From positions 1 to 15,838 of the forward strand of contig CAJXMS010000015.1 of NCBI GenBank assembly GCA_913056475.1: DNA of 15,838 nt, written 5' to 3'. The stretch's first letter is position 1; each line of letters begins with the position of its first letter. Positions 7,091 through 14,310 of the stretch are shown piece after piece. This stretch comes from an uncultured Bacteroidota bacterium. Lineage in GTDB: Bacteria > Bacteroidota > Bacteroidia > Flavobacteriales > Schleiferiaceae. The position numbers and the translations under genes are program-made. Below the pieces are notes generated by a model, which made no database searches, was not told where the DNA came from, and saw only the letters and a program-made list of their open reading frames with translations.

Positions 7091-9475
7091 ATGGAGCTAC
7101 AAGCAAGCCGCGTACCAAAGAGTGGATGGATATGGATACTGGTCTTAGTGGGAATGCAAGGCCTTTACAGCCAAGACTTTACACATTTAGACATCCGCGT
7201 GGAGCTGGATACCCTTACCGAAACGGTTCGGGGCAAGGTGCTGCACCGCATTACGGGCGTGCAAGGGGGTGATTCTATTTTCCTGAACGGCATCCGGATG
7301 CAGTACGATTCGGTCTGGTGGAATGGCAAGCCGGTGCCCTACACCGCCGTAGATTCCGGCCTCCACCTCCAGGCCCCACCCACCCACCCGGAGGACACCA
7401 ATCGCCTCCGGATCCACTATCAATGCCAGCCCCGCAAGGGCCTTTACTTTACTGGCTGGCAGGATACCACCTTCCGTGCCCGCCGGCAAATCTGGACCCA
7501 GGGCCAGGGCATAGACCACCGCCACTGGATACCCCATCACGACGAGCAAACCGACAAGGTGATCGTAAGCCTCACGGTCACCTTCAACTCCGCATACCAG
7601 GTGATGAGCAACGGACGCCTGCTGAGCCAGGAACAAGGGCCGGGGGGGCGGCTCCGCTGGCACTACGCCATGGAAAAGCCCATGAGCAGCTACCTCATAG
7701 CCCTCGTTATAGGTCGCTACGACACCACGCATACCAGAAGCGCCAGCGGCGTACCGCTCACCCAATACATTTACCCTGAACGAAAGAGTGACTACGGATG
7801 GACTTTCTATCGCAACGAGGCCATTTTCAATTTTCTGGAAAAGAAAATCGGGGTGCCCTATCCCTGGGCCAACTACAAGCAGGCGCCCGTGCGCGATTTC
7901 CGCCACGGCGCCATGGAAAACACCACCGCCACCATTTTTGGGGACTTTTTCCTGGTGGATAGCATCGCTTTTCAGGACCGTAACTATACCTACGTAAATG
8001 CCCACGAGCTGGCCCATCAGTGGCATGGCAACCTGGTAACGGCGCGCGGCAGCAAGCATCACTGGCTGCACGAGGGGTTGGCCACCTACTATCAGTGGCT
8101 GTCCGAAGCGCAGCTTTACGGGCCCGATCACTATGCCTGGAACCGGCACGAGGCGGCCCAAAAAGTGTGGGAGGCGCCCCATAACGATAGTTTGCCCCTG
8201 GCGCATCCCCAGGCCGGTTCGGCCCTGTTTTATCAAAAGGGGGCCTGGGTGATGTCCATGCTGGAGCAGCGCCTGGGCACGGCCACGCTGGATAGCGCCC
8301 TGCGTGCGTATCTGCGCCGCCATGCTTACGGGGTGGTCACTACCGACAGCTTGCGGCGAAGTTTGGAAAGGGTGTGTCAGTGCGCGCTAGGGACGTTTTT
8401 TGAGCAATGGGTGCACCAGCCGGGCGGGCCTTTCCTGCGGGTCACGCAGCGGGGAGGCGAAGGGAAAAGACAGCTGGAATTGCGGCGCCGGGGGCGTTTT
8501 GACCTGGAGCTGCCAGTAATAGCTTACCCCCAGCAGGGGGAGCCGGATACCACCTGGCTCTACTGGCCCGCCGCCGCGGGAACGGATACCAACCTGGCGC
8601 TGCCCCGCAAAACCCTGCGCTATTGGAAAATAGGCCATTTAGACCGCTACTTATTGCGCAGCCGAGTTCAAAAGCCCCTGAAAAGCTGGCAACTTCAGTA
8701 TCAAGAGAGCACCGCTTTGATGGACCGCTACCGGGCCGTGGAGGCCATGGAGGCCTTTACGGGGGCCGGCGCCCGGCGCTTTTTGGAAAGCGTCCTGGGA
8801 CGCAGTGGGGAGCACCATGGCCCCCGGGCCCGGGCGCTGGAGCTGCTGCTCGAGCGAAACCGGGACGAAGCGCAGCGATTGGGCTACTTTAAAACGGCCT
8901 TAAAAGCCGGGGATGTGGAATTGCAAAAAGAGGCCCTGGCCTTGCTACCCGCATACCGGCCCGAACTGGAGGAGCGCCTCCGGCAATTGCGCCGGCAGGG
9001 AAAGAGCTACGCCCTTCGGAAGCGGGCCATCGAGCGGAGCATAAATCCGCAGGCCCCCGAACAGCATAACTGGCTCAAGGAAAACCTCTGGGCGGAGCAG
9101 CCCGGACTTCCGGGGCACCAGGTGCACATTACCGTATTGGCCTACCGGGCAGCTCTTTACAGCGACCGGGCGGCGCTGCGGCAGCTCATCGATTACAGCA
9201 GTCCCGCTTATGAGTTCCTGACCCGCATCAATGCCCTGGAGCTCATGGCGGCCCTGCAGGTGGTGACTGAGCCGGGTGTTCCGTATTTGTTTACGGCCCT
9301 TTTTCATCCTAATTGGCAACTGCGCAAAGCGGCGCGGCAAACCTTCCAGGCCACTTTCCAGCCGCCCGTAAAAGGCTGGGTAGAACAATACGCCCGCCAG
9401 CACCATGACCAATGGCCTCCGCGCCACCAAAAAAGGGTGGAACGGCTCCTTCAGCAATTAAAGCAAGACGAATGA
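7091..9475 (+). CDS. Secreted M1 family aminopeptidase with C-terminal helical repeat region
   Basis: A 794-residue zinc aminopeptidase. The start is the ATG at 7091 (MELQASRVPKSGWIWILVLVG). A TTG-initiated extension to 7067 would bury the signal peptide. After the signal peptide (cleavage near Tyr-Ser-Gln) comes the M1 N-terminal beta domain. The catalytic domain follows, with substrate-binding GAMEN (273-277), zinc site HELAH (305-309) and third ligand Glu328, in exact HExxH-x18-E spacing. The later FYQKGAW motif is also typical of M1. Residues from about 560 to the end are alpha-helical, HEAT/ERAP-like repeats. There is no T9SS C-terminal domain; periplasmic or surface location is expected. 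It probably trims peptides for nutrition or turnover. The last codon overlaps the start of the sugar transferase (ATGA), so the two are translationally coupled. Confidence 0.93.
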   Translation: MELQASRVPKSGWIWILVLVGMQGLYSQDFTHLDIRVELDTLTETVRGKVLHRITGVQGGDSIFLNGIRMQYDSVWWNGKPVPYTAVDSGLHLQAPPTHPEDTNRLRIHYQCQPRKGLYFTGWQDTTFRARRQIWTQGQGIDHRHWIPHHDEQTDKVIVSLTVTFNSAYQVMSNGRLLSQEQGPGGRLRWHYAMEKPMSSYLIALVIGRYDTTHTRSASGVPLTQYIYPERKSDYGWTFYRNEAIFNFLEKKIGVPYPWANYKQAPVRDFRHGAMENTTATIFGDFFLVDSIAFQDRNYTYVNAHELAHQWHGNLVTARGSKHHWLHEGLATYYQWLSEAQLYGPDHYAWNRHEAAQKVWEAPHNDSLPLAHPQAGSALFYQKGAWVMSMLEQRLGTATLDSALRAYLRRHAYGVVTTDSLRRSLERVCQCALGTFFEQWVHQPGGPFLRVTQRGGEGKRQLELRRRGRFDLELPVIAYPQQGEPDTTWLYWPAAAGTDTNLALPRKTLRYWKIGHLDRYLLRSRVQKPLKSWQLQYQESTALMDRYRAVEAMEAFTGAGARRFLESVLGRSGEHHGPRARALELLLERNRDEAQRLGYFKTALKAGDVELQKEALALLPAYRPELEERLRQLRRQGKSYALRKRAIERSINPQAPEQHNWLKENLWAEQPGLPGHQVHITVLAYRAALYSDRAALRQLIDYSSPAYEFLTRINALELMAALQVVTEPGVPYLFTALFHPNWQLRKAARQTFQATFQPPVKGWVEQYARQHHDQWPPRHQKRVERLLQQLKQDE

Positions 9476-10845
9476 GTATAGGACGCTCTTCCCGTGTGCA
9501 GCAACTACTGCTCCTGGCCGGTGATATCCTCTGGCTTAATGCCGCCTTTCTGGCGGCCGGGGCCTGGCGTTTTCAGGAGATCCAGCTCCGGCAGACCAGC
9601 TACTACGACGATTATCTGCAGCTGCTGGCCTTTGTCAATGTGCTGTGGGTCATGCTGGGGCTCGCCCTGGGCAGCTACCGCCTGGGCACTGTTCTGGAAC
9701 CCCGCCAGGCAGCGGGGCGGGCCATTCGGGTGGGGATTTTGCACCTGCTCATTCTGAGCCTGCTGCTGGTGGCCCTTAAGCGGGATGAGTACTCCCGTCT
9801 TTTTTTCATCGCATTTTACAGCTTAACGCTGTTCATTACGGCGGGCTGGCACTGGGCCTTTCGGCGGTGGTTGCGCCGTTGGTACCGCCGCAGTGGTTTT
9901 CGAAAGGCGGTATTGGTGGGGGCTCCGGAGCGTTTGGTCCCTTTCTTGCGCACGGTGCGCCGGCGGCCCGAATTGGGGCTGCGGGTGGAGCATACCTTTG
10001 GTCCGGAAGCGCCAGATGCCGCGGTACCCCACGCGGAAGAAGAAGCCCTGCCCCCATTTCTGGACCGCCACTCCGTACAAGAGCTGCTGGTGGCCTTTCC
10101 CACCGGCGATCCCCGCTGGCAGCAGTACTTTCACCTGGCCGATGCCCGCATGCTCCGCTTCCGGGCCCTGCCCGATTTGGGCGTGCAGCATTCCAAAGGC
10201 CTCCAGATCGACTTTTACGACGATGTGCCCGTGCTGAGCTTTCGCCGGGAGCCGCTGGAATACGCGCATTGGCGCCTGCTTAAGCGGATAATGGATGTCT
10301 TGGGCTCCGGTCTGCTCATGCTCCTGCTGTATCCCTGGCTGATGCCGGTTTTGCTCTTGGTGGTGCGGCTTTCCGGGCCGGGTCCCTTGTTTTTTCGGCA
10401 GTGGCGTAGCGGCTATCAAAACCGTTCGTTTCAAATTGTAAAGCTCCGCAGCATGCGGCCCAATGCCGAGGCGGATCAAGCCCAGGCGCAGCCGGACGAT
10501 TCCCGCGTAACCGGGGTAGGCCGCTGGTTGCGCCAGTGGCATCTGGACGAGCTGCCGCAATTTTGGTTGGTTTTTACCGGCCAGATGTCGCTGGTAGGGC
10601 CGCGCCCGCACATGCTTAGCCACACCGAGCGCTACCGCGCCCTCATCGAGCGCTACATGGTGCGTCATCTCGTGAAGCCGGGCATCACTGGCCTGGCGCA
10701 GGTGCAGGGGCTCAAGGGTACGCATGACCTGGAACACATGCGGGCCCGGGTACGGGCGGATGTGTATTACCTGGAGCACTGGTCGCCGCTGCTGGACCTC
10801 CGCATCCTGGCTACCACCCTCTGGCAGTGGCTGCGCGGGCGGTAG
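9472..10845 (+). CDS. Polyprenyl-phosphate sugar phosphotransferase (WcaJ/WbaP type), exopolysaccharide initiation
   Basis: A 457-residue membrane enzyme that transfers a sugar 1-phosphate from a nucleotide sugar to undecaprenyl phosphate, the first step of exopolysaccharide or O-antigen synthesis. The start at 9472 (MSIGRSSRVQQLLLL) overlaps the aminopeptidase stop; the open frame back to 9412 lies inside that gene. N-terminal hydrophobic segments (about 8-30, 45-70, 85-110, 115-135) are followed by a CoA_binding_3-like domain (about 140-255). A re-entrant hydrophobic helix (about 280-305) leads to the catalytic domain, with KLRSM (324-328), the Asp-Glu pair of DELPQ (359-363) and VGPRP (375-379). 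The full domain set matches the long PHPT form. The donor sugar cannot be predicted. Two glycosyltransferases converge on it. Confidence 0.92.
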   Translation: MSIGRSSRVQQLLLLAGDILWLNAAFLAAGAWRFQEIQLRQTSYYDDYLQLLAFVNVLWVMLGLALGSYRLGTVLEPRQAAGRAIRVGILHLLILSLLLVALKRDEYSRLFFIAFYSLTLFITAGWHWAFRRWLRRWYRRSGFRKAVLVGAPERLVPFLRTVRRRPELGLRVEHTFGPEAPDAAVPHAEEEALPPFLDRHSVQELLVAFPTGDPRWQQYFHLADARMLRFRALPDLGVQHSKGLQIDFYDDVPVLSFRREPLEYAHWRLLKRIMDVLGSGLLMLLLYPWLMPVLLLVVRLSGPGPLFFRQWRSGYQNRSFQIVKLRSMRPNAEADQAQAQPDDSRVTGVGRWLRQWHLDELPQFWLVFTGQMSLVGPRPHMLSHTERYRALIERYMVRHLVKPGITGLAQVQGLKGTHDLEHMRARVRADVYYLEHWSPLLDLRILATTLWQWLRGR

Positions 10846-10863
10846 GCCTGGCGGCCAAATGTG
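10845..10863 (+). repeat. Short hairpin repeat, copy C (GGCC-TGGC-GGCC-AAATGTG) between convergent genes
   Basis: Third copy. It starts on the last base of the sugar transferase stop codon TAG and ends 3 bp before the stop codon of the convergent glycosyltransferase, so it fills nearly the whole 20-bp junction. The stem is GGCC/GGCC with loop TGGC. There is no T run on either side, so it is not a canonical terminator. Confidence 0.75.
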
Positions 10864-10865
10864 AT

Positions 10866-11963
10866 TTAGGACAGCCGGGCTTGTTCGAGGGTCACTTCGT
10901 ATTGTTCCGCCACGAGGGGCCAGGCGTACTGGGTTTTGATCTTTTCGATATTGGCCTGAATGTGGCGCTTTTGAATTTCGTTGCGGTCCAGATGATCAAG
11001 GGCATTGACCACGTCGGAGGCATCGATGAAATAATTGCCGGCTGTGCCCAGTACTTCCTGGTTGAAGGCATTTTGGTGGGCCACGATCATGCAGCGGCAG
11101 GCCATGGCTTCTAGCAGGCTGGGATTGGTACCCCCTACGCTATGTCCATGGAAATAGAGGTGGGCGTGATACCGGAGATTGTTAATGCGCTCTTTGCGAA
11201 AAGTCCCTTTCACAAAGCGGATGCGGCTGTCCCGAAAGCGGGTTTTGAGGTAATTACCATAGGGCGTATCGTGGTCGCCCACCACCAGCATCACCCGCTG
11301 GGAGAAGCTTTTCTGAACGCCCTCGAGGATCACTTCTAGGTTGTTTTCCGGTACCAAGCGGGCTACGATAAGATTGTAACTGCCGGGTTGTACGTTAAAA
11401 CGTTGCAAGGCCTCTTCATCTGGCTTGCGGAAAGGGTGGGCTCCGTAGGGAATATACACCGGCTGGTTTCGATAGTGCTCCTGCAGGTAACGCTGGATTT
11501 CGTGGGCATCGGCGATGAGCACCTGGCTGCGCCGGGCCGCCCAGCCCTCCGCCCAGCGCAGGTAGCGCCGGGCGTAGGGGCCGTATTTGGCACGCTGCCA
11601 TTCCAGGCCGTCCATATTGGTCACCACCGGGAAACGCTGGTTTACCAGGGGAAGCCAGGGCGCGCTGGAGGTATAGCCCAGATTGAGCAGCACATCGAAG
11701 TCCCGCTGGCGGGCGTCCAGAAAGCAGTTAAGGTCATAGATCCATTGCCCTGCCGTACCCAGGCGGTGTTCGGGGTCGTATTTGTGGAGAATGTGAACGC
11801 CTTTGAAGGTCTTGTATTCGTAGGGATGGCGATGGGAGTTGTAGACGGTAACGCGGTGGCCGCTCTTGACCAGCTGCACGCTTAATTGCTGGGCACATTC
11901 CTCAAAGCCGCCGTAGTAATTGGGGATGCCCCGGGTGCCAATGATGCCAATGTGTAAAGCCAT
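10866..11963 (-). CDS. GT4 family glycosyltransferase with N-terminal DUF1972 domain (rhamnosyltransferase-like)
   Basis: A 365-residue cytoplasmic GT-B enzyme. The N-terminus IGIIGTRGIPNYYGGFEE (5-22) is the hallmark of the DUF1972 group, which includes rhamnosyltransferases of streptococcal capsule and rhamnan synthesis. The C-terminal nucleotide-sugar site has the GHSVGGTNPSLLEAM motif (273-287). In this group it takes the place of the usual EX7E motif; Glu285 corresponds to the second Glu. It begins 9 bp after the upstream glycosyltransferase stop, so the two form an operon. Its stop is 20 bp from the sugar transferase stop on the opposite strand. It probably extends the polyprenyl-linked sugar made by that enzyme. 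Linkage and donor are unknown. Confidence 0.9.
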   Translation of the reverse strand: MALHIGIIGTRGIPNYYGGFEECAQQLSVQLVKSGHRVTVYNSHRHPYEYKTFKGVHILHKYDPEHRLGTAGQWIYDLNCFLDARQRDFDVLLNLGYTSSAPWLPLVNQRFPVVTNMDGLEWQRAKYGPYARRYLRWAEGWAARRSQVLIADAHEIQRYLQEHYRNQPVYIPYGAHPFRKPDEEALQRFNVQPGSYNLIVARLVPENNLEVILEGVQKSFSQRVMLVVGDHDTPYGNYLKTRFRDSRIRFVKGTFRKERINNLRYHAHLYFHGHSVGGTNPSLLEAMACRCMIVAHQNAFNQEVLGTAGNYFIDASDVVNALDHLDRNEIQKRHIQANIEKIKTQYAWPLVAEQYEVTLEQARLS

Positions 11964-11972
11964 GCGGGTGGG

Positions 11973-13025
11973 CTATAAAAGCGCGCGGTAAAGGTCGTCA
12001 ATTTTTTCAGCGCCCTGGGCCCAGCTAAAACGCCGCCGAACGTAGCTGGCATGCGATAGGGGAGGGGCTGATAAGGCGCGCCGAATGGCCCCGGTGATAG
12101 AGCTCACGCGGCGCGGCTCACAATAAAAGGCGCGCTGCCCCCAGAGTTCTCGTTGGATGGGCTGGGCACTCACTACCACCAGGCAGTGGCTCCCCAGCGC
12201 CTCCAGGGTGCTGAGGCCGGTGGTTTCAAAAAGGCTGGGCAAAGCATGCACCCGGAAGCGCTGCATGAGCCGGGCTACTTCCTCTCTCGGCAGGGCGCCG
12301 TGGAAGGTTACCTGGGCGGAGGCCGCCGCCTGGCAACGCTTAAAATATGCTTGATGGTTGGGGCTGGCTTCGCCCACCAGGTGAAGGGGGACTTTTAGCT
12401 TTTTACAAGCCTCGATGAGCCGCAGCTGATTCTTGAGCGGCTCTATGCGCGCTACGCAGAGGACGGCTGCTTCTTGATGGGAAGGGGGCGGTACGGCGGG
12501 GAAGTGTTCCAGGCCGGGGGGAATCACATTTGGCCGCAGGCCGAACCCGTAGCGCTTCTGGACCTGCTGGGCTTCGTGGCTGGAAGCGGTAATGAGGCGG
12601 CCGGCACGACGGGTAAGCAGACGCTCGCTCCGGCGCTGCCCCAGGAGGATGTAACGAAGAGGGGGGAGGCGGTGCTGCCCGCGGAAAACGCGGGCCCATA
12701 CTTTAAAATAGGCCATGCCGTGGGCGCCCAATAGCTTGAGGGTGGCGCGGCGGAAGAGGCTGGTTTCGGCATCGGTACTGCGGTATTGAACCAGCAGGCT
12801 GTGGATCACCAAAGGGCGATGCCGGGGCGGAAGCCAGCGCAATAGGTGCTCGGGACGGCCCAGATTGAAAAAGTGATGCACATCGGCCTGCCGCCAGGCG
12901 GCCTTGTCGTGCAGGGATACCCGGTGGCCGCGCTGCTCCAGGCTGCGCATGACCTGCTCCAGGTGGAGGGTATCTCCTCCGGGATGGCGGTGTACGTCGG
13001 GCCGGGTGGCAAAATGAATGTGCAT
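11973..13025 (-). CDS. GT4 family glycosyltransferase
   Basis: A 350-residue GT-B glycosyltransferase. The N-terminal acceptor domain opens with MHIHFATRPDVHRHPGGDT, where the Gly-Gly loop binds the acceptor. The C-terminal donor domain has VIPPGLEHF (168-175), the CVARIEPLKNQ element (190-200) and an EX7E motif (Glu267 and Glu275 in ETTGLSTLE). It is the first gene of a two-gene minus-strand operon. The ATG at 13025 is 79 bp from the divergent copper-protein gene. Codons 162-167 (Gly-Leu-Arg-Pro-Asn-Val) consist of a copy of the short hairpin repeat. Its role in glycan assembly is inferred from family and neighbours; donor and acceptor are unknown. Confidence 0.9.
   Translation of the reverse strand: MHIHFATRPDVHRHPGGDTLHLEQVMRSLEQRGHRVSLHDKAAWRQADVHHFFNLGRPEHLLRWLPPRHRPLVIHSLLVQYRSTDAETSLFRRATLKLLGAHGMAYFKVWARVFRGQHRLPPLRYILLGQRRSERLLTRRAGRLITASSHEAQQVQKRYGFGLRPNVIPPGLEHFPAVPPPSHQEAAVLCVARIEPLKNQLRLIEACKKLKVPLHLVGEASPNHQAYFKRCQAAASAQVTFHGALPREEVARLMQRFRVHALPSLFETTGLSTLEALGSHCLVVVSAQPIQRELWGQRAFYCEPRRVSSITGAIRRALSAPPLSHASYVRRRFSWAQGAEKIDDLYRALL
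12525..12542 (-). repeat. Short hairpin repeat, copy D (GGCC-TGC-GGCC-AAATGTG), inside a glycosyltransferase gene
   Basis: Fourth copy, in frame in the glycosyltransferase gene, where it reads Gly-Leu-Arg-Pro-Asn-Val (162-167). The Asn-Val-Ile-Pro-Pro-Gly that follows is a normal GT4 loop, so part of the match may come from protein constraint. The GGCC arms and AAATGTG nevertheless match the intergenic copies exactly. Confidence 0.55.
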
Positions 13026-13064
13026 AAATGGGGCCGGCGGGAAACTTCTCTGGGTGGCGTGGGT

Positions 13065-13072
13065 TACTTTTG
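13065..13072 (+). promoter_or_regulatory. Bacteroidota -7 box TACTTTTG for the copper lipoprotein gene
   Basis: TACTTTTG fits TAnnTTTG and ends 32 bp before the ATG at 13105, in the 79-bp divergent spacer. No TTG is seen at the -33 position. A start site near 13079 would give a leader of about 25 nt. Confidence 0.55.
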
Positions 13073-13104
13073 CACAGCGAATCTAATCTAAAAACTAAAC
13101 ATCG

Positions 13105-13650
13105 ATGAAACGAATTGCACTTTTTGCCGCTTCAGCCATGCTTATGGTGGCCTGCAGTGGGGGCGGTAATGCACCGGCCAACCAGGAAACCCAGAACGCG
13201 CCGGCTGAAAAAGAGGCCGCTACGGAAGAAAAAGCGCCCGCCGAGGAGAAAACCATGGATGATTCTCCTAAGACGGTAGAGCTGACCCTGAAAACTACCG
13301 GGGAGACCATGAATACCATGGCTTATGAGCCCAAACGCCTGAGCGTACCGGCTGGTGCTACGGTAAAACTCACCCTGGACAATACGGCCTCCGCTGAAGC
13401 GATGATCCACAACGCCGTGTTTATCCAAATAGGCAAGCAAATGGACGTGATCAATGCCGGCGCTAAGGTGGGCAACGAGGGCGGCTTTGTGCCCAAGGAC
13501 CACCCGGCGGTGATCGCCGCAACGGAACTGGCCCAGCCGGGAGAGACGGTAGAGCTTAGCTTCACCGCTCCCGAAAAGGCCGGTACTTACCAGTACATCT
13601 GCACGTATCCGGGACACAAGAGTATGAAAGGTACCCTGATCGTGAAGTAA
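13105..13650 (+). CDS. Azurin-like cupredoxin lipoprotein
   Basis: A 181-residue lipoprotein carrying a type I copper domain. The signal peptide ends in the lipobox MVAC with Cys17 as the lipidated residue. Residues 18-55 are a flexible Ala/Glu/Lys/Pro linker that would hold the domain away from the membrane. The cupredoxin domain (about 57-181) has the copper ligands His102 (in IHNAVF), Cys166 and His171 (in CTYPGH) and probably Met174 (in KSMKG). His-Asn after the first strand and the Cys-x4-His spacing are azurin-type rather than plastocyanin-type. The Cys-to-Met distance is 8, one less than in classical azurin. It should carry electrons in the periplasm, for example to an oxidase or nitrite/nitrous oxide reductase. 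It is a single-gene unit with its own promoter box and terminator. Confidence 0.92.
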   Translation: MKRIALFAASAMLMVACSGGGNAPANQETQNAPAEKEAATEEKAPAEEKTMDDSPKTVELTLKTTGETMNTMAYEPKRLSVPAGATVKLTLDNTASAEAMIHNAVFIQIGKQMDVINAGAKVGNEGGFVPKDHPAVIAATELAQPGETVELSFTAPEKAGTYQYICTYPGHKSMKGTLIVK

Positions 13651-13680
13651 AGAGACCTCTTTTTACCAAGGAAAGAAATG

Positions 13681-13713
13681 CCCCCCGGCCCTGTGCTCGG
13701 GGGGTATTTTTTT
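13681..13713 (+). terminator. Rho-independent terminator of the copper lipoprotein gene
   Basis: A 7-bp stem (CCCCCCG/CGGGGGG) with a 10-nt loop is followed after two bases (TA) by T7. It lies 30 bp after the stop codon at 13650 and is a strong plus-strand terminator. Confidence 0.9.
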
Positions 13714-13824
13714 GGTGGTGCGCGCGCGAATGCGTGGCGTGCGAATGGTAGGCCCGCATTCCTGCCCCGGTCCCGGAGAAGCGCATCGTAGCTCCTCTTT
13801 TTTATTTAGATAGATTATAAATTA

Positions 13825-13834
13825 CCCCCCCCCC
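13825..13834. repeat. Homopolymer tract C10
   Basis: Ten consecutive C, directly against the TTG of a predicted promoter -33 element. Mononucleotide tracts of this length are prone to slipped-strand length change. It is the only such C or G tract in the window. Confidence 0.8.
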
Positions 13835-13867
13835 TTGTGCTTTGCTTTATAATTTCTTATATGTTTG
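13835..13867 (+). promoter_or_regulatory. Predicted Bacteroidota promoter TTG-N22-TATGTTTG
   Basis: The TTG at 13835-13837 and TATGTTTG at 13860-13867 are 22 bp apart, inside the 17-23 bp range known for Flavobacterium-type promoters. It is the only promoter candidate in the window with both elements. It points toward the beta-barrel/lipoprotein pair, but the first start codon is 456 bp away, so the transcript would have a long leader that includes repeat copy 1. Confidence 0.5.
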
Positions 13868-14089
13868 CTATGTAGTTCAATGTAAGAATTATGCAAACCT
13901 TTCCTGCTTATCTGCTTTTCATCCGTACTGCTCTGACGGCAATGAAGCGCTTTCCGGCGCCGTTTCTTGCCGGGCAGGCATCTACCGGCATCTCCTCTTA
14001 TCTCCGTTCAAGGGCTTCTGGCCTTTATGCTGTTGTGGAACGGCTGGTATGCCAATCAACTCATCGCTTGTCCTGCTTTACGACCCTCT

Positions 14090-14184
14090 TGGGCTTTTTA
14101 AGGGTGTCCGTTGGTATAGATGTGGAGAAAAAAAAGGACCACACGGAAGTACAAAGTATTTTACGAAGTGCCCTAATGGCTGCG
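14090..14184 (+). repeat. Long direct repeat, copy 1 (95 bp seen)
   Basis: This 95-bp stretch is repeated at 15745-15838. The copies differ by one substitution (C/T after GGAC) and one indel (A8 here, A7 there). Copy 1 may extend further to the right; the comparison stops where the window ends. The DNA encodes nothing I recognise: the plus-strand frame beginning GFLRVSVGIDVEKK is shifted by the A-run indel. It may be part of an insertion element or MITE, or the end of a recombining cassette. Confidence 0.85.
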
Positions 14185-14310
14185 CCCATTGTGGAAGATA
14201 CCGTTAATCTTATGAAAACGGCCCTTGGGACAGCCCCAGGCCGGCCCCATTTTTTAAGGGTATTCTCTGCAGCCCCTGTTACGGCCCATTCCAGGCGTCC
14301 ATTTTTAAAG
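14185..14310. other. Spacer between repeat copy 1 and the surface-protein module
   Basis: No gene seen. The string TTTTTAAGGGT, which stands near the start of the direct repeat, recurs at about 14251-14261. The spacer may therefore still belong to the repeated unit. Confidence 0.4.

Larger units (their letters stand above)
13714..14089. other. Gene-free AT-richer stretch with C10 tract
   Basis: Together with the terminator and the repeat that follows, no convincing gene is found between 13651 and 14323. Open frames exist on the plus strand (13842-14207 and 13891-14313), but neither gives a recognisable protein or signal peptide. Both run across a repeat whose other copy carries a frame-shifting indel. 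Visible contents are a GAATGCG/CGCATTC inverted repeat (13728-13761), a C10 homopolymer (13825-13834) and a promoter match (13835-13867). The composition turns clearly more AT-rich after about 13800. Confidence 0.6.

Noticed and set aside
7187..8323. Long minus-strand open frame (378 codons) opposite the aminopeptidase gene
   Set aside because: An antisense shadow of a GC-rich gene with clear M1 motifs on the plus strand. The same applies to the antisense frames at 9823-10779, 5280-5882 and 3909-4619.
9412..9471. Upstream start of the sugar transferase inside the aminopeptidase gene
   Set aside because: The added 20 residues are Pro/Lys-rich with no domain; the ATG at 9472 with ATGA overlap begins right before the first membrane segment.
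14090..14184. IS110-type transposase start suggested by the string VGIDVEKK
   Set aside because: Only this short string resembles that family. No catalytic residues follow in any frame, and the frame differs between the two repeat copies.
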